Below are positions 11,070 through 22,223 of a stretch of DNA of 64,000 nucleotides, one piece after another. Origin of the DNA: Entoloma clypeatum (taxonomy: Eukaryota > Basidiomycota > Agaricomycetes > Agaricales > Entolomataceae). Both the position numbers and the translations under genes were made by a program. The DNA lies in the NCBI GenBank assembly GCA_963565915.1, contig OY751494.1, positions 310,001 through 374,000 on the forward strand, written 5' to 3'. Position 1 is the stretch's first letter; the number at the start of each line of letters is the position of its first letter. The notes under the pieces were generated by a model. It was not told the DNA's origin and searched no databases. It saw only the letters and a list, made by a program, of their open reading frames with translations.

Positions 11070-12758
11070 ATGGACACTTCCACCCCGCAAGGGGATGATG
11101 AGGAGTTTGAGGATTACCTCACTCACTTGTGTCAGGAAGGGGGAGTAGAGCTTAAAACATACCTGCTGAAACATGTGGTCCCTGTCACAAGCGAACTTCC
11201 AAATCAATATAGGGACATCGCACGCATGCCTGAAGTGTTGCAGAAGAAATGGAAATGTGCTTTCCAAGAGGAATTAGAGGCCCTCAACAAGCACAAAGTC
11301 TTTGAGTTGGTCAACCTACCAAAAGGTCATAAAGTGATACAGAACCGATGGGTATTTGCGATCAAATTGGATGGTCGCAAAAAGGCACGATTAGCTGCCA
11401 AAGGATTCTCACAAGTTGAAGGCATCGACTTCTATGAATTATTCTCCCCAGTCATTCAGTACAAAACCGTTCAAATCATTCTTGCCTTAGCTGCGCTTGA
11501 GAACTGGGTGATCTTGGCACTAGATGTCAAATCAGCTTTCCTTTATGGGAAGCTTGACGAACAAATTTATATGAAACAGCCTGAAGGCTTTGTGGTGAAA
11601 GGATGCGAACACATGGTGTTGCGTCTATTATGAGCCATCTATGGACTTAAACAGGCAGCACGAGCCTGGTGGATTGAATTGGTTCAATCAATGAAAACAC
11701 TTGGTTTCGTCTGCATCTTCTCGGACAGTGGAGTATTCATATATTGCGACACGAAGACAGGCGACATGGTTATCGCCCTGATCTATGTCAATGACTCCCT
11801 ATTCGTGGGCCCGAACCAGTGCCTGACCCAGAAGAAGAAAGCTGAGTTCATGAAAATCTGGGATTGCCAAGACCTAGGTCACGCGAAAGAATTCCTTGGC
11901 ATGACTATTCGCCAGGAAGGTCGCACCATTAAGATCTTCCAAGTAGCGTACCTGAAAAAGGTTCTCAAACACTTTGGCATGACAAATGCCAAGCCTGCTC
12001 CTACTCCACTCCCAGTGGGGTATTACCTGGTACCAAACCAGGGGGAGTCAAATCCAGAAATTCGATCCCGATTCCAATCAGTGATTGGATCCCTGTTGTA
12101 TCTATCTTTGGGTACATGGCCCGACATAGCCTTTGCAGTTGCAAAGATGTTACAGATGTCAGCCAACCTGTCCCAAGAGCATCTTGATAAGTCTCTTTAC
12201 ATATGCAAGTATCTTGCAGGGACGCAGGACTATTGCCTTAGCTTTAGTGGTGCATCAATGTCCGACCTCGTTTGGTACACAGACTCTGATTGGGCATCAG
12301 ACCCCTCTAACAGAAAGTCGCAAATGGGATTCTATCTGAAACTTGCTGATGGCATCATCATCTGGCAATCGCATTGTCAAAAGACAATTGCACATTCATC
12401 CATGGAAGCTGAGTATATGGCTCTTTCAGACTGCGCAAAAGTCTGTAAATGGATAGTCAACATGTTTGACAAACTCCGACTTCCAAAAGTGACACCCGTC
12501 CCTATCAATGGTGATAATCAAGGGTCTATTTTCAATGGGCAAAACCCTGTAACCAAAGGACACACTAAACACATTGACATATGATACCACGCTATATGCG
12601 AGTATGTCGAAGAAGAAATAGTCGAGCTCTTCTTCACTCCCGGGACTGATAATCCCGCAGACATGTTTGCAAAGAACCTACCACGACTGACCTTCGAGAA
12701 ATTCTGCTCACAACTAGGGTTAGAGTTTACCTTGCCCTACACTCCACTTACAAAGTGA
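11070..12758 (+). pseudogene. Ty1 reverse transcriptase / RNase H with stop codons
   Basis: The segment holds the Ty1-type RT: QNRWVFAIKLDG, RLAAKGFSQ, the first catalytic Asp in ILALDVKSAFLYG, AIYGLKQAARAWW, and the second catalytic block as LIYVNDSLFVG, where YVDD is expected, so one metal-binding Asp is Asn. RNase H follows (YTDSDWASD, HSSMEAEYMALSD, TPGTDNPADMFAK), ending at 12756-12758. In-frame TGA codons at 11631 and 12582 stand where the family has coding residues, the second where Arg (CGA) is usual. The copy is inactive both by stops and by the active-site change. Confidence 0.88.
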
Positions 12759-12783
12759 ACACCCGCTTCTAAGTGAGGGGGAG

Positions 12784-14067
12784 TGTTGGAACTACTGGAT
12801 CCAGCACATGATCAGACACATGATCACTACATCATTATGATGTCATACTCTGGAACATTCCATAAGTTACTATATATATGTGAGTTTATTGTAGAAACAC
12901 ATCAACAGACCACACAGTGGGACCGGACCAATGTACACCTCGAAAACATTGTAAACAAATAACAATCTAATATAGAATTTATTTGCTGACCACATTGTGG
13001 GAACACAAGTAAAATCCATTTTTAATAATTATTTAATGTGCTCTGCATGTTTTCACTGAGCAAATGCAAAAGAAAATGCAAAATGTGATTGTGATGTGGC
13101 CCCGATATGTTCTTCTCTCAAATGGAGATCCCATTCAAAAATCAAACCACTTGTTTATCCTTTATGAGAACTGAGTTTGACCCCAGCTTGTATAGCAGGA
13201 ACATGCGGAACAAATTGTTTATTTGATCCCTATGTTCTACCCTCATACACAAAATTCCCATTGACAAAGAACATTTTAAAAGAAATCACGGTGAAGTCAT
13301 GATGTGATTGACAACCACACTGCTGCTATGTTTAAAATGTACCCATCACATCCTTTGTAGTCTTTAAAATGTTTCCTCAAACAAAGAAGAAGATTAAAAA
13401 TATACAAATAGTGTGATTGCCAATCTCATGATGACTTCACCATGATTTCTTTTAAAATGTTCTTTGTCAATGGGAATTTCGTGCATGAGGGTAGAACATA
13501 GGGATCAAATAAACAATTTGTTCCGCATGTTCCTGCTATATAAGCTGGGGTCAAACTCAGTTCTCATAAAGGATAAACAAGTGGTTTGATTTTTGAATGG
13601 GATCTCCATTTGAGAGAAGAACATATCGGGGCCACATCACAATCACATTTTGCATTTTCTTTTGCATTTGCTCAGTGAAAACATGCAGAGCACATTAAAT
13701 AATTATTAAAAATGGATTTTACTTGTGTTCCCACAATGTGGTCAGCAAATAAATTCTATATTAGATTGTTATTTGTTTACAATGTTTTCGAGGTGTACAT
13801 TGGTCTGGTCCCACTGTGCCACAACATGATCTGTGCACATATATTAGTATAAATAGTAGACCTGTAACGTAGTTGCAGAATAAGAACTCTTCCAGTTCCC
13901 CCAATGTCAGTTGCCTCTATAGCTTGAACAAGCTATTCACCTGATTCTCTATCCACTCTTGCTAACTACCTTGTATGTCGTCCCACATGTCGCCCGGTAT
14001 ACTCAATAGTTGGCATCTATGGACCTCTGCAGGCAGCCAGAACATACTTCATGAAACCCATCCAACA
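12784..14067 (+). repeat. Ty1/copia 3' LTR, split by a foldback element
   Basis: After the purine tract ending at 12783 the LTR begins TGTTGGAACTAC and ends ATCCAACA at 14067, matching inverted termini TGTTGGA/TCCAACA. Removing the 906-bp foldback insert and its 3-bp duplicate leaves about 375 bp, a normal LTR size. The right part contains a TATA-like ATATATTAGTATAAATAG run at 13837-13854. No second LTR copy is visible in the window. Confidence 0.75.
12913..13818. mobile_element. Foldback (giant hairpin) non-autonomous element, copy 1
   Basis: The 906-bp block is an almost perfect palindrome with two arms of roughly 390 bp around a unique centre of about 100 bp (near 13318-13420). Its ends are CACAGTGGGACC and the complement, flanked on each side by CCA (12910-12912 and 13819-13821), a likely 3-bp target duplication. 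It has no coding capacity. CAC ends plus a 3-bp duplication point to a CACTA/KDZ-type transposase as mobiliser; this is inference. A second copy is at 59696-60476. Confidence 0.85.
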
Positions 14068-14285
14068 CTCCAACGGGCTTATTGGGGGTCCTGAAATGCA
14101 GACACATCTGTACCCACGGCCCGAGCACCCCAATTAGCCAAAAGTAATATTATGCTGACACATCAGCCCAGCTGTGAGATCAAGTGTCACCTGTTCATGG
14201 GCTGACTCCGCTGGCCTGTCATCACAGGTTAAATCTCACGTCCGTGCTTATGTTATCAGAGACACTTTCCACTGGATGCCCTGTA
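14068..14285. other. Spacer between Ty1 LTR and duplicated block
   Basis: About 220 bp with no open frame of note, no repeat shared with the rest of the window and no recognisable signal. It ends where sequence shared by all three SH3-gene copies begins (CATATCACCC at 14286). Confidence 0.5.
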
Positions 14286-14315
14286 CATATCACCCAATTA
14301 CACTCCCCAGCTCCC

Positions 14316-15981
14316 TCACGCCCCACCCTCATCACCCTCCCAATCCAGCCTCATCACCTCCAAATAGCTCTCGGGCACAAGTGCATGCCTCCCCCCATCA
14401 TCTAACACCACTGCCCACCCAACCCCTCACCCCCTCCCAACGACCCACACAACCTGGTCTTCCACCAACTCCATCTCTGCTGTCCCCTCTGGTTCAAACA
14501 TGTACAGCGCCTTGTACAAGCCCAAATGCAGCAGCTCTTCTTCTCCATCCCCACCCCCTCCCTCTCCTTCCTCTTCTTCATCTTCAACAGCGCCCTCCTC
14601 CACCCCTCCTCCATCTCCTCCATCCCCCCCTCCCCCAAAAAAATCCTATCCAAATCCCTTTAATCACCCCCCTCCCCCTCCCACACCAACCCACGACATC
14701 GAAAACCTGCCCACCCCAGCCCTAAGCTGGTTCCACGCATCGTCCTCATCAGTCCACGTCCCCTCCTCCTCCTCTTCCTCCTCCCCCCTCCCTCCTCCCC
14801 CTTGTTCTCCTCCTTCTCCTCCCTCCCCACGCAGCCGCCGATGCAACACCTCCACCCGATTCAAATACGGCACATCCGCCCCAAGCCCTCTATGCCGCTC
14901 ATCCGCCAACGCATACGCAAAGTCCCTGATACGGATAGGCACGCGGGGGACCAACGCGGCCTGGGGGGCGTTCCTCGCATTTGTGTTGTTGGTATTCGTA
15001 TTTGTATTCATGTTCGCGTTCATGTTCATATTCATATTGGAGGAAGCCATCACAGCCTCCTCCCGGCTGTTAAAAAGCGAGAATACCGACCTCATCCGCC
15101 AACGCTTACGCAAAGTCCTTGACGCGGATAAGCATGCGGGGGACCAAAACAGCCGAGGCGGCGTTCCTCGCATTCGTGTTGTTGGTATTCGTATTCATGT
15201 TCACGTTCGCGTTCATGTTCATGTTCATATTCGGGGAAGCCATCACAGCCTCCTCCCGGCTGTTAAAAAGCGAGGATACCCGACGACGACGACGAAGCCG
15301 AAGAAAGATGCCGCGAATGAACAGACGACGCCAGGAGGACCACGAGCGTGTCGAGCATGTCGAGGGCGCCTGCGAGACGCGGCGGGATACGGTGGGGGAC
15401 GGTGGGGCGGGGCGGTTTGGCGTTGGTGTGGATGTGGATGTGGATGATGCGGGTACGGCCGTGGTGGATATGGAGATGTGTGTGGGTGTTGGGGGGGGGC
15501 TTTGTGAATGTCGTCGATGTCTCAGTGCTGGTGTGGGTGGTGGGTACGGGCGTGGGGGGAGCGGTGGTTTGAGTTTGTGAGGAGGCGTAGGAGGGGAGTG
15601 GTGGTGGTGGTGGCGAGGGGGTTGAGATGGCTTGGGCAGGCGTCGGCGTGGTGGATGACAACACCACCGCCAAAAGCTGCTGTGCCTTGAGCGAGTCCCT
15701 TGATGTGGTTATGGTGGCCCCGTTCATCTGCGGCGTCGGAGTAGTTTTCGCGGGCCTCCCCGCCAGCAAGGGTCTCATGGCGAACTCGGTCGCATCTGGC
15801 ATGGGCGGGGGGAGGAACGAGGAACCGGGGGAGGGGAACGGGGATGAGGATGGGAGGACATTGAGCTGGATCGAGAGCGGTTCGTGGACTGAATGAAACG
15901 GTGGAACAACATCGTAGCTGTTCTGAAAAAAAAACCCTCGGACTCACCAGGTTGCGGTTCCAAGCACGCTATAGCTGCCAT
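14316..15981 (-). pseudogene. SH3-domain protein gene, copy A (degenerate)
   Basis: Matches the intact copy at 30708-32387 from the conserved upstream ATG (15981, MAAIAC) down to the stop at 14316-14318, but the frame is broken many times. The Ser/Thr/Pro-rich central part is shortened and shifted, and a 193-bp tandem duplication (14898-15283) inserts a second copy of the segment that includes a TAA in the second repeat. The C-terminal SH3 part is also shifted. The family role is unknown beyond a C-terminal SH3 module that would bind proline-rich partners. Confidence 0.8.
14898..15283. repeat. 193-bp tandem duplication inside SH3 copy A
   Basis: The block starting CTCATCCGCCAACGC at 14898 is repeated at 15091 with scattered differences; both copies end with GTTAAAAAGCGA followed by ATACC. 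It is absent from copy C, so it arose after duplication and helps to disrupt copy A. Confidence 0.85.
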
Positions 15982-16996
15982 CTGTCGGGTGGGAAGAGGG
16001 GGTGAAGTCGGTCGTCCTTTTTCTCTTTCTTAGGTGGGTTAAACTTTAGTGTTCACTCAAATAGATAAAAAGGGAAAGGGAGGGCGTACATGTGGTCGAG
16101 CGAGAAAAATGGAAGTAGGTTTGGGGGATATGGGCGGGACTGCATCGTCGGGCTCGGGTTCCCGACGTCCCTTTCGTATCGTGGCCCTGTGGTATCCGAC
16201 GAATCAGGGAACGGTTGGCGTTCCTGGCGAATGAAGGGATACAACGAGATCTATCAGATACGATCCTCCCGAGAAATAGTCTTGGCCTGAACGGAAGCGT
16301 GGGTAAACGAAGAATACCGGAAGAGAAGAAGACAACAGACGATCTCATCCTCGTCCACCCTCTCGCTTGGAAACGCAAACCGCATGCTCGCCAACAACAG
16401 GAGCGTCACGCCGAAATCGGCACGATGTGCGTCGGTGGTCGTATATCAGCCCACCAAGGTCATACGGCGCTGTCGAGGGTGCATGGAAGAGGGCGCGGAC
16501 GATGGTGTAGAGCCGGCGGTGAGGAAGGTCCATACGGGTTTGGGTGGAGATGAGGAGGCGATGGGCAGATACGAGGCAATGGTGAGCCAGGTGGGGCACT
16601 GGGCGAGGCCAAGGGAGGCGAAAAGGTGCGCTGTCCAGCGGGCGAGATGTGCACGGACCGGCTGCGGGTTTGGTTGCTTCCGTTCTCTGGTCGGACCGGA
16701 GCGGGCGTGGGAATGGAGCAGAACCCGAGGGCGAAGACGAAGATGGCGGCGGGACGCTCACATTGATCACTGCCACCGGCAGACAATAGTACGTCCAGAG
16801 TACGTCGTCAACATTATGGAGATGCATCGATGAATTCCGAGTTCATTGGGCTGTATGACGCTTATCAACAAATGTCGTCGTCAGATGTATTGTCGATCGT
16901 TGCTGGCGCCTAACCCGCCGCAGGCGAGCACGTGTCGAGTCCAACCCTGCAAGCGCTGGCGCGAGGTTCAGATGAGGACCTGACCTTCTATCAACA
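15982..16996. promoter_or_regulatory. Head-to-head intergenic region, unit A
   Basis: About 1 kb between the 5' ends of SH3 copy A (minus) and patatin-NB-ARC-TPR copy 1 (plus), so it should hold both promoters. It has short accidental frames on both strands but nothing with a recognisable domain. Much of it is repeated at 24199-25065 in unit B with indels, notably a block at about 16560-16790 that is shortened there. Confidence 0.5.
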
Positions 16997-19900
16997 ATGT
17001 CGGCGCCCAGTGCGAGTGTGTCCAAAGGGCGAAACCTGGCATCCTTTGGTATGTCTGTTCTTGTCCCAACATCAACAGGTCGTGACTTATCGATCAACTC
17101 CAGATGGCGGCGGCATTCGAGGTCTTATCCAGCTCATCATTCTCGACAACATCATGGAGACCATGAAGAGTCGATATAGCATGGAAGCGACACCAAATCC
17201 CTACCAATATTTCGATCTCATTGGTGGTACCAGCACCGGAGGGTAAGTATGCCCCGTCATGTCCATTCGTTACACCTAATTCTGTCCCAGATTGAATGCA
17301 CTCCTTCTCGGAAGACTTCGCATGTCAACCAAAGAGGCTCTTGAACTCTACCCAGAATTTGCCAAGGCCGCCTTCGGCTCTCCAAAATCAACTTGGCTAC
17401 GCGCGCCAGTACAAGGCGGAAAGTCGACCCACTACAGTGCTACGGGACTGGAGAAGGAGATCAAGAAGATTGTCAGAAACAAGTTGGGAAGAGATGGAAG
17501 CGAGGATGAGCCGATGATAGACAACCACGAGGACTCATGCAAAACGTGAGTTAATTTGCTTACGTATCGGCAACTCTCATCTAAACGGTCAACCCATCGA
17601 ATAGATTTGTCCTCTCCGTCACCGCCAAAGATGCCAGCTCCGCTTCGGGTCCCCGTTGCATCGCTACTTACCGACCTTCTGTTGGAACACCTTTCGAATG
17701 CAAAATCTGGGAAGCCGCACGAGCGACGAGCGCAGCACCCCTGATTTTCAAGTCGATCACCATTGGGCAACCAGGTTTGGCTGAGGAGTTTATTGATGGA
17801 GGTTTACGAGCAAACAATCCGATTGAGAAAGTACTCGAGCAGGCACACGAGCTATTTCACCCGTCCGACCAGATTTCATGTATCCTCAGCATTGGCACCG
17901 GGAAGTTGGAACGAGCGAACTACAACCGAGGTTATATACCCAGTGCCCTTATCGACACCTTGGTCAAGGTCTCCACAGATTGTGAAGGTACGCACCAGAA
18001 GACAGAGCGATTATTCGGCTCGTTCGATGATTTGTATTTTCGGTTCAACGTCGAGCAAGGATTGCAGGGTGTGGCGTTGGATGATTGGAATAGACTGGGT
18101 GAAGTGAACACACTCACGGTTAATTATCTGAACGAAGTGGGTAATAAGAAGAAGTTGGAGGCTATTGTGGAGGCACTTTACAGTCGGCGAGGCCGTGTCG
18201 CACTGTCTCAGCTGCGTACGTAGATATACCTTGTTCTTGGTGTTTGAACTATGACGTTGAACCATTTGCCTACCTCAGGTCCTACTAGCAAGGGCGACGA
18301 CTCAGAGCCTTTCCTGTTGTAAGAACACTTGGTTCCATCGATGCCCGACGTCGCTAACCACCAGTATAGTCCGACTACGCTGGAACCGGTACAGCCTGCT
18401 CATTTCTTCGGTCGCGAGGATTACGTCCAGTCGATGATAGAGACTATACGTGCTGGAACCAAGTTGTCGACCGGTGCTCATCTCATTGTGCGTGGGCCAG
18501 GTGGCATTGGCAAGACAACGGTGGCAATTGTCGTCTACCATGATCCTGTCATTCAAAATATCTTCAAAAGCCATCGTCACTTCGTAAGATGCGAGGGTAG
18601 TGACACCGCCGCTCTACTTCTTGCTGCCATCGCGTCATCCTTGGGCGTGGATTTATCCCAAGGAGACCCCCTTAATTTGGTTCTCGACGCTCTCAAGGGA
18701 AGCCCTGGTCCTCTTCTGCTCGTTTTGGATAACTTCGAGACAGCATGGCATTCAGAGCGTGTAGATCAGGAACGGATATCGAGTATACTCCTACAGATTT
18801 CCGGCGTCCAGCATTTGTCGCTGATTGTCACCATGCGGGGCATCGAGAAACCACACGGTGTAAAATGGGAAAAACTCGAGGAACTGAGCGTTTTGACGCT
18901 AGATGCAGCAAGGAAGGTTTTCCTTTCCATCGCCGATGAATGTGCTGCGACATCGGGGCTGGATGACTTGCTTCGTGATGTTGACTGCGTCCCGTTGGCT
19001 ATCACTTTGCTTGCCTGGGTGTCACAAACCGGTGGTGAGTCTGTCGACGATTTGCATTATCGGTGGCGTGAAGAAAGGACAAAACTCCTGAACAGAGGCG
19101 CTGGTCGGGACGAAAATATTGAAATATCAATAGAGCTCTCGTTGGGCTCTCGACTTATGAAGGATTGCCCTGCTGCATTGCAACTACTCAGCAATGTCTG
19201 CGAATTACCGGCCGGGATATCGAATCGGAGAGGTGATATTAATGCCCAGACAACGGTTCCAGAAGGATCTGTTTCGCACGCGGTGCATACTTTGAAACGG
19301 CTGTCTCTTGCTCATACGAGTACGGTTTCGTCATCCCATTTGACTACCCTATCACCAATTCGGGCATACATGAGACATCACCGATGCTGCCATAGTCGCG
19401 ACCGGGACGCGCTACACGAATGGCATCTCCGCCTTGCACACAGAGGCAATTGTGCACCAGGAGACTCGGAATTTCGTGAAACTGTTGACGACCTCACTCC
19501 GAATCAAGAAAATATTTCCTATATTCTGCGGGATATGATTGATTCACGAAACGAAGGGGAAGACATTGTCACAGCCGTCCAACGCTTCTCAACGTTTTTA
19601 TATTGGACAAAACCAAGTGGCGATTTGTTGAGATATCTTCTGGAAGCTGCACGACGAAAAACATTCGTGGTACCAACACAAGTTAAACCCCAGTGCCTCC
19701 AGAGGCTCGGTGACATCATGTCCATTCAATCCGACTACGACGGGGCACGATCTACGCTGGAAGCAGCGAGGTTAGAGTTCAAGTCAATCGGGAATCGTCT
19801 CGGAGCAGCTCAGTGCCTCCTGAGCCTCGGTAACATCATGCTCATGCAATCTGACTACGACGGGGCACGATCTGCGCTGGAAGCGGCGAGGTCAGAGTTC

Positions 19901-20776
19901 AAATCAATCGGGGATCGTCTCGGAGGTGCTCAGTGCCTCCAGAGCCTGGGTAACATCATGTACATGCAATCTGACTACGACAGGGCGCGATCTGCGCTGG
20001 AAGCAGCCATGTCAGAGTTCAAGTCAATCGGGGATCGTCCCGGAGCAGCTCAGTGCCTCCAGAGCCTCGGTGACATCAGATACAGTCAATCTGACTACGA
20101 CGGGGCACGATCTGCGCTGGAAGAAGCGAGGTCAGAGTTCAGGTCAATCGGGAATCGTCTCGGAGGGGTTCAGTGCCTCCGGAGCCTCGGTGGCATCATG
20201 TACATGCAATCTGACTACGACGGGGCACGATCTGCGCTGGAAGAAGCGAGGTCAGAGTTCAAGTCAATCGGGGAACGTCTAGGAGGGGCTCAGTGCCTCC
20301 AGAGCCTCGGTAATATCATGCGCATGCAATCTGACTACGACGGGGCACGATCTGCGCTGGAAGAAGCGAGGTCAGAGTTCAAGTCAATCGGGGATCGTCT
20401 CGGAGGGGCTCAGTGCCTCCAGAGCCTGGGTGATATCATGCGCATGCAATCTGACTACGACGGGGCACGATCTGCGCTGGAAGAAGCGAGGTCAGAATTC
20501 AAGTCAATCGGGGATCGTCTCGGAGGAGCTGAGTGCCTCGGGAGCCTCGGTGACATCATGCTCATGCAATCTGACTACGACGGGGCACGATCTGCGCTGG
20601 AAGAAGCGAGGTCAGAGTTCAAGTCAATCGGGGAACGTCTAGGAGGGGCTCAGTGCCTCCAGAGCCTCGGTAATATCATGCGCATGCAATCTGACTATGA
20701 CGGGGCACGAGCTGCGCTGGAAAAAGCGTGGTCAAAGTTCAAGTCAATCAGGAGTCGTCTTGGAGTAGCTCAGTGA
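16997..20776 (+). CDS. Patatin-NB-ARC-TPR NLR-like receptor, copy 1 (C-terminally truncated)
   Basis: Predicted exons 16997-17048, 17104-17242, 17291-17545, 17605-18215, 18279-18318 and 18370-20776 give 1167 residues. The N-terminal patatin lipase has the oxyanion loop DGGGIRG (from residue 18), nucleophile Ser61 in GTSTG, and Asp213 in DGG; it would hydrolyse membrane lipids. The NB-ARC switch follows: FFGRED, P-loop GPGGIGKT (408-415), Walker B LLLVLDN (481-487), LIVTMRG, and VPLAITLL. Nine 40-residue TPR units (807-1166) form the sensor. Fungal proteins of this build act in non-self recognition and regulated cell death; that role here is inferred. A TGA at 20774 replaces the Cys codon kept in copy 2, removing 15 terminal residues relative to it. 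Confidence 0.9.
19691..20770 (+). repeat. Nine 120-bp TPR-coding repeats (copy 1)
   Basis: Nine units of exactly 120 bp, all starting CAGTGCCTCC or a close variant (CAG at 19691, 19811 and so on every 120 bases; GAG in one unit). Each encodes 40 residues with core QSDYDGARSALE and SEFKSI. Unit-to-unit differences are few and concentrate at the two residues before QSDYD (SI, LM, YM, YS, RM) and in the segment following SIG. Confidence 0.97.
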
Positions 20777-21069
20777 CTTCGGAACCTCGGTGAAATCATC
20801 CGCCTGCAAGCTGATTGAATACCATGTGGTTGCGCTATTCACATCAACATCAAGATGTCGTCAAACCGAGGTTTCCGTGATACTTAGTTTCAATGGGAAG
20901 ATTCAGTTGCAATAATATGTATTCGTATCGGTTCCTATTTCTGAAAAGATGCATGTAGCGTGAAGGGTTTCATCGAGGCTGCAATAAGAGGGGAAGGACG
21001 CGCGCGAAACGTGGGGCGATGAGTGGGATAGTATCCCAAATTCCAAAGCAGGACATCATTGTAAGTTAA
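20777..21069. other. Convergent spacer, unit A
   Basis: About 290 bp between the 3' ends of the receptor gene and the MTAP pseudogene. Its first 40 bases still encode the ancestral receptor C-terminus (LRNLGEIIRLQAD, then TGA at 20816) beyond the premature stop. No other gene is visible. Confidence 0.6.
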
Positions 21070-21926
21070 TCATCCAGAGTCACCAGTCAACGTTCCACCT
21101 CCCCAAGCTTCATCAATTCGCCTGCGCCCCCCCCCTCCTTCCTCATCATCAAAATATTCGGGGAGGATATAAGCCAGCTTCTTCCTATCCTCCCGCTTCT
21201 GCTGCGCGGATCTCGGCATGATGCTGTAGTTCATCGACCCCGCCTCCTCCAACAGCAAGCTCTCCCCATCCTTTCCCGAAATGGCCTCGTGGAGATGGTC
21301 GAGGATGGACTCTGCGACGCGACGGGACGTCTCCGCGTTCGCGTGGAGCATCTTGAACACCTCTGCGGCGGTGACGGCCTCGGAATGCGGGCGCCACGAG
21401 TTGTAGTCAGTTGCTGTCGCGCTGAGGGCAGGGCGTAGTTACAAAAAGAGTCTATGATCTGCGTCGGGAGGGCGAACGACCCTGGGGGAATGTCCTCGGG
21501 CAGGGAGCCGACGGCGGAGAAGGCGAGGATGGTGCGCACGCCGAGGTGTTTGAGAGCGGCGATGTTGGCGCGGGAGGGGATGGAGGAAGGGGGAAGGGAG
21601 GGGGGTGTGGCCTGGGCCGTGGCGGGCGAGGAAGGCGATGAGGGTGCCGGAGGGGAGGGAGCAGATCGTTATTGGGGAGCTAGGGGAGCCCCAGGGCTGG
21701 AGATGGGAGGTTAGTAGGAAGAAAGGGGTTAGCAAGGAGGACACACGGTTTCGGGGTTGACGTGTTTACTGGAGTTTAAAGGTCAGTAGTGGTGTTTGAA
21801 GTTGCCACGAACTTGAGGTTGTCGAGGTGGTACAATCCACTTCCACCGATCACACCAATGAGAACTGCAATAAGATGAGAGAGCTGTCAGGGGCGAGACA
21901 GTGCACGGACTCTGGGTACTCGCCAT
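21070..21926 (-). pseudogene. MTAP pseudogene (methylthioadenosine phosphorylase), unit A
   Basis: Colinear with the intact gene at 29200-30415: start ATG at 21926 (MASTQ), the phosphate-binding [13 protein letters not shown] segment, SAVGSL, and the C-terminal [20 protein letters not shown] region. About 400 bp are deleted at 21441-21455, joining PTQIID to the second-last intron acceptor side, which removes the substrate-binding [12 protein letters not shown] region. A 4-bp difference just after the junction shifts the frame, one splice donor (GTACGT of the intact copy) is lost, and the terminal residues are changed. No enzyme can be made. Confidence 0.9.
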
Positions 21927-22223
21927 CGCAGTTCTTGGGGGATAATCGTGAACGATCGCCATCGATTTGATACAAGATATGATTACACCCGCCCCCACTC
22001 TGAATACCAATACACACGGACAAGAGATGGCTACAGATGACACTTGACTACATAAACGAACACAGCACAATGTAGAGGGAAAAAGTTCAAGATTATATAT
22101 AAGAAAGAAAAAAGAACAGCCGATATAGATAAGTGAGGCTGATACAGAACAGAAACAAAAAAAAGGAAGAAACAACAGGAACCCATTACATATTCATATC
22201 ACCCATTATACTCCCCGGCTCCC
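21927..22223. other. Spacer between MTAP pseudogene and SH3 copy B
   Basis: About 300 bp, repeated at 30416-30707 in unit B/C with small changes. It separates the 5' end of the MTAP pseudogene from the 3' end of the SH3 gene, so it should hold the MTAP promoter. It includes an A-rich AGAAAGAAAAAAGAACAG run near 22102; nothing else is recognised. Confidence 0.5.

Larger units (their letters stand above)
6001..14067 (+). mobile_element. Ty1/copia retrotransposon with nested insertions
   Basis: Plus-strand order is gag end with a CxxC cluster, protease (DSGAS at 7887-7901), GAG-pre-integrase, a remnant of integrase, reverse transcriptase, RNase H, polypurine tract (about 12772-12783) and an LTR starting TGTTGGAAC and ending TCCAACA. 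This domain order (integrase before RT) defines Ty1/copia. The element is interrupted by a Tc1-type transposon (6203-7795), by a foreign stretch between the integrase and RT parts (about 9340-10990), and by a foldback element inside the LTR. No 5' LTR is recognisable, so the left border is approximate. Confidence 0.85.
14286..22194. repeat. Segmental duplication unit A
   Basis: About 7.9 kb holding SH3 gene copy A (minus), head-to-head intergenic region, patatin-NB-ARC-TPR copy 1 (plus) and MTAP pseudogene (minus). It is colinear with unit B (22195-30678) in gene order, introns and intergenic sequence. The left edge is where copy A stops matching copies B and C, near CATATCACCC. Confidence 0.9.

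Noticed and set aside
14500..15447. Pro/Ser-rich plus-strand frame of 315 codons
   Set aside because: Antisense shadow of the Glu/Gly-rich SH3 gene (CTC/CCT runs); similar shadows occur at 22293-23154 and 30777-31685.
17296..17744. Alternative plus-strand frames within receptor exons 3 and 4
   Set aside because: They conflict with the patatin reading frame, which carries the catalytic motifs and consistent splice phases in both copies.
19926..20642. Ser/Thr-rich frames overlapping the TPR repeats of receptor copy 1
   Set aside because: Same shadow effect of the 120-bp repeats, interrupted by stops in this copy.
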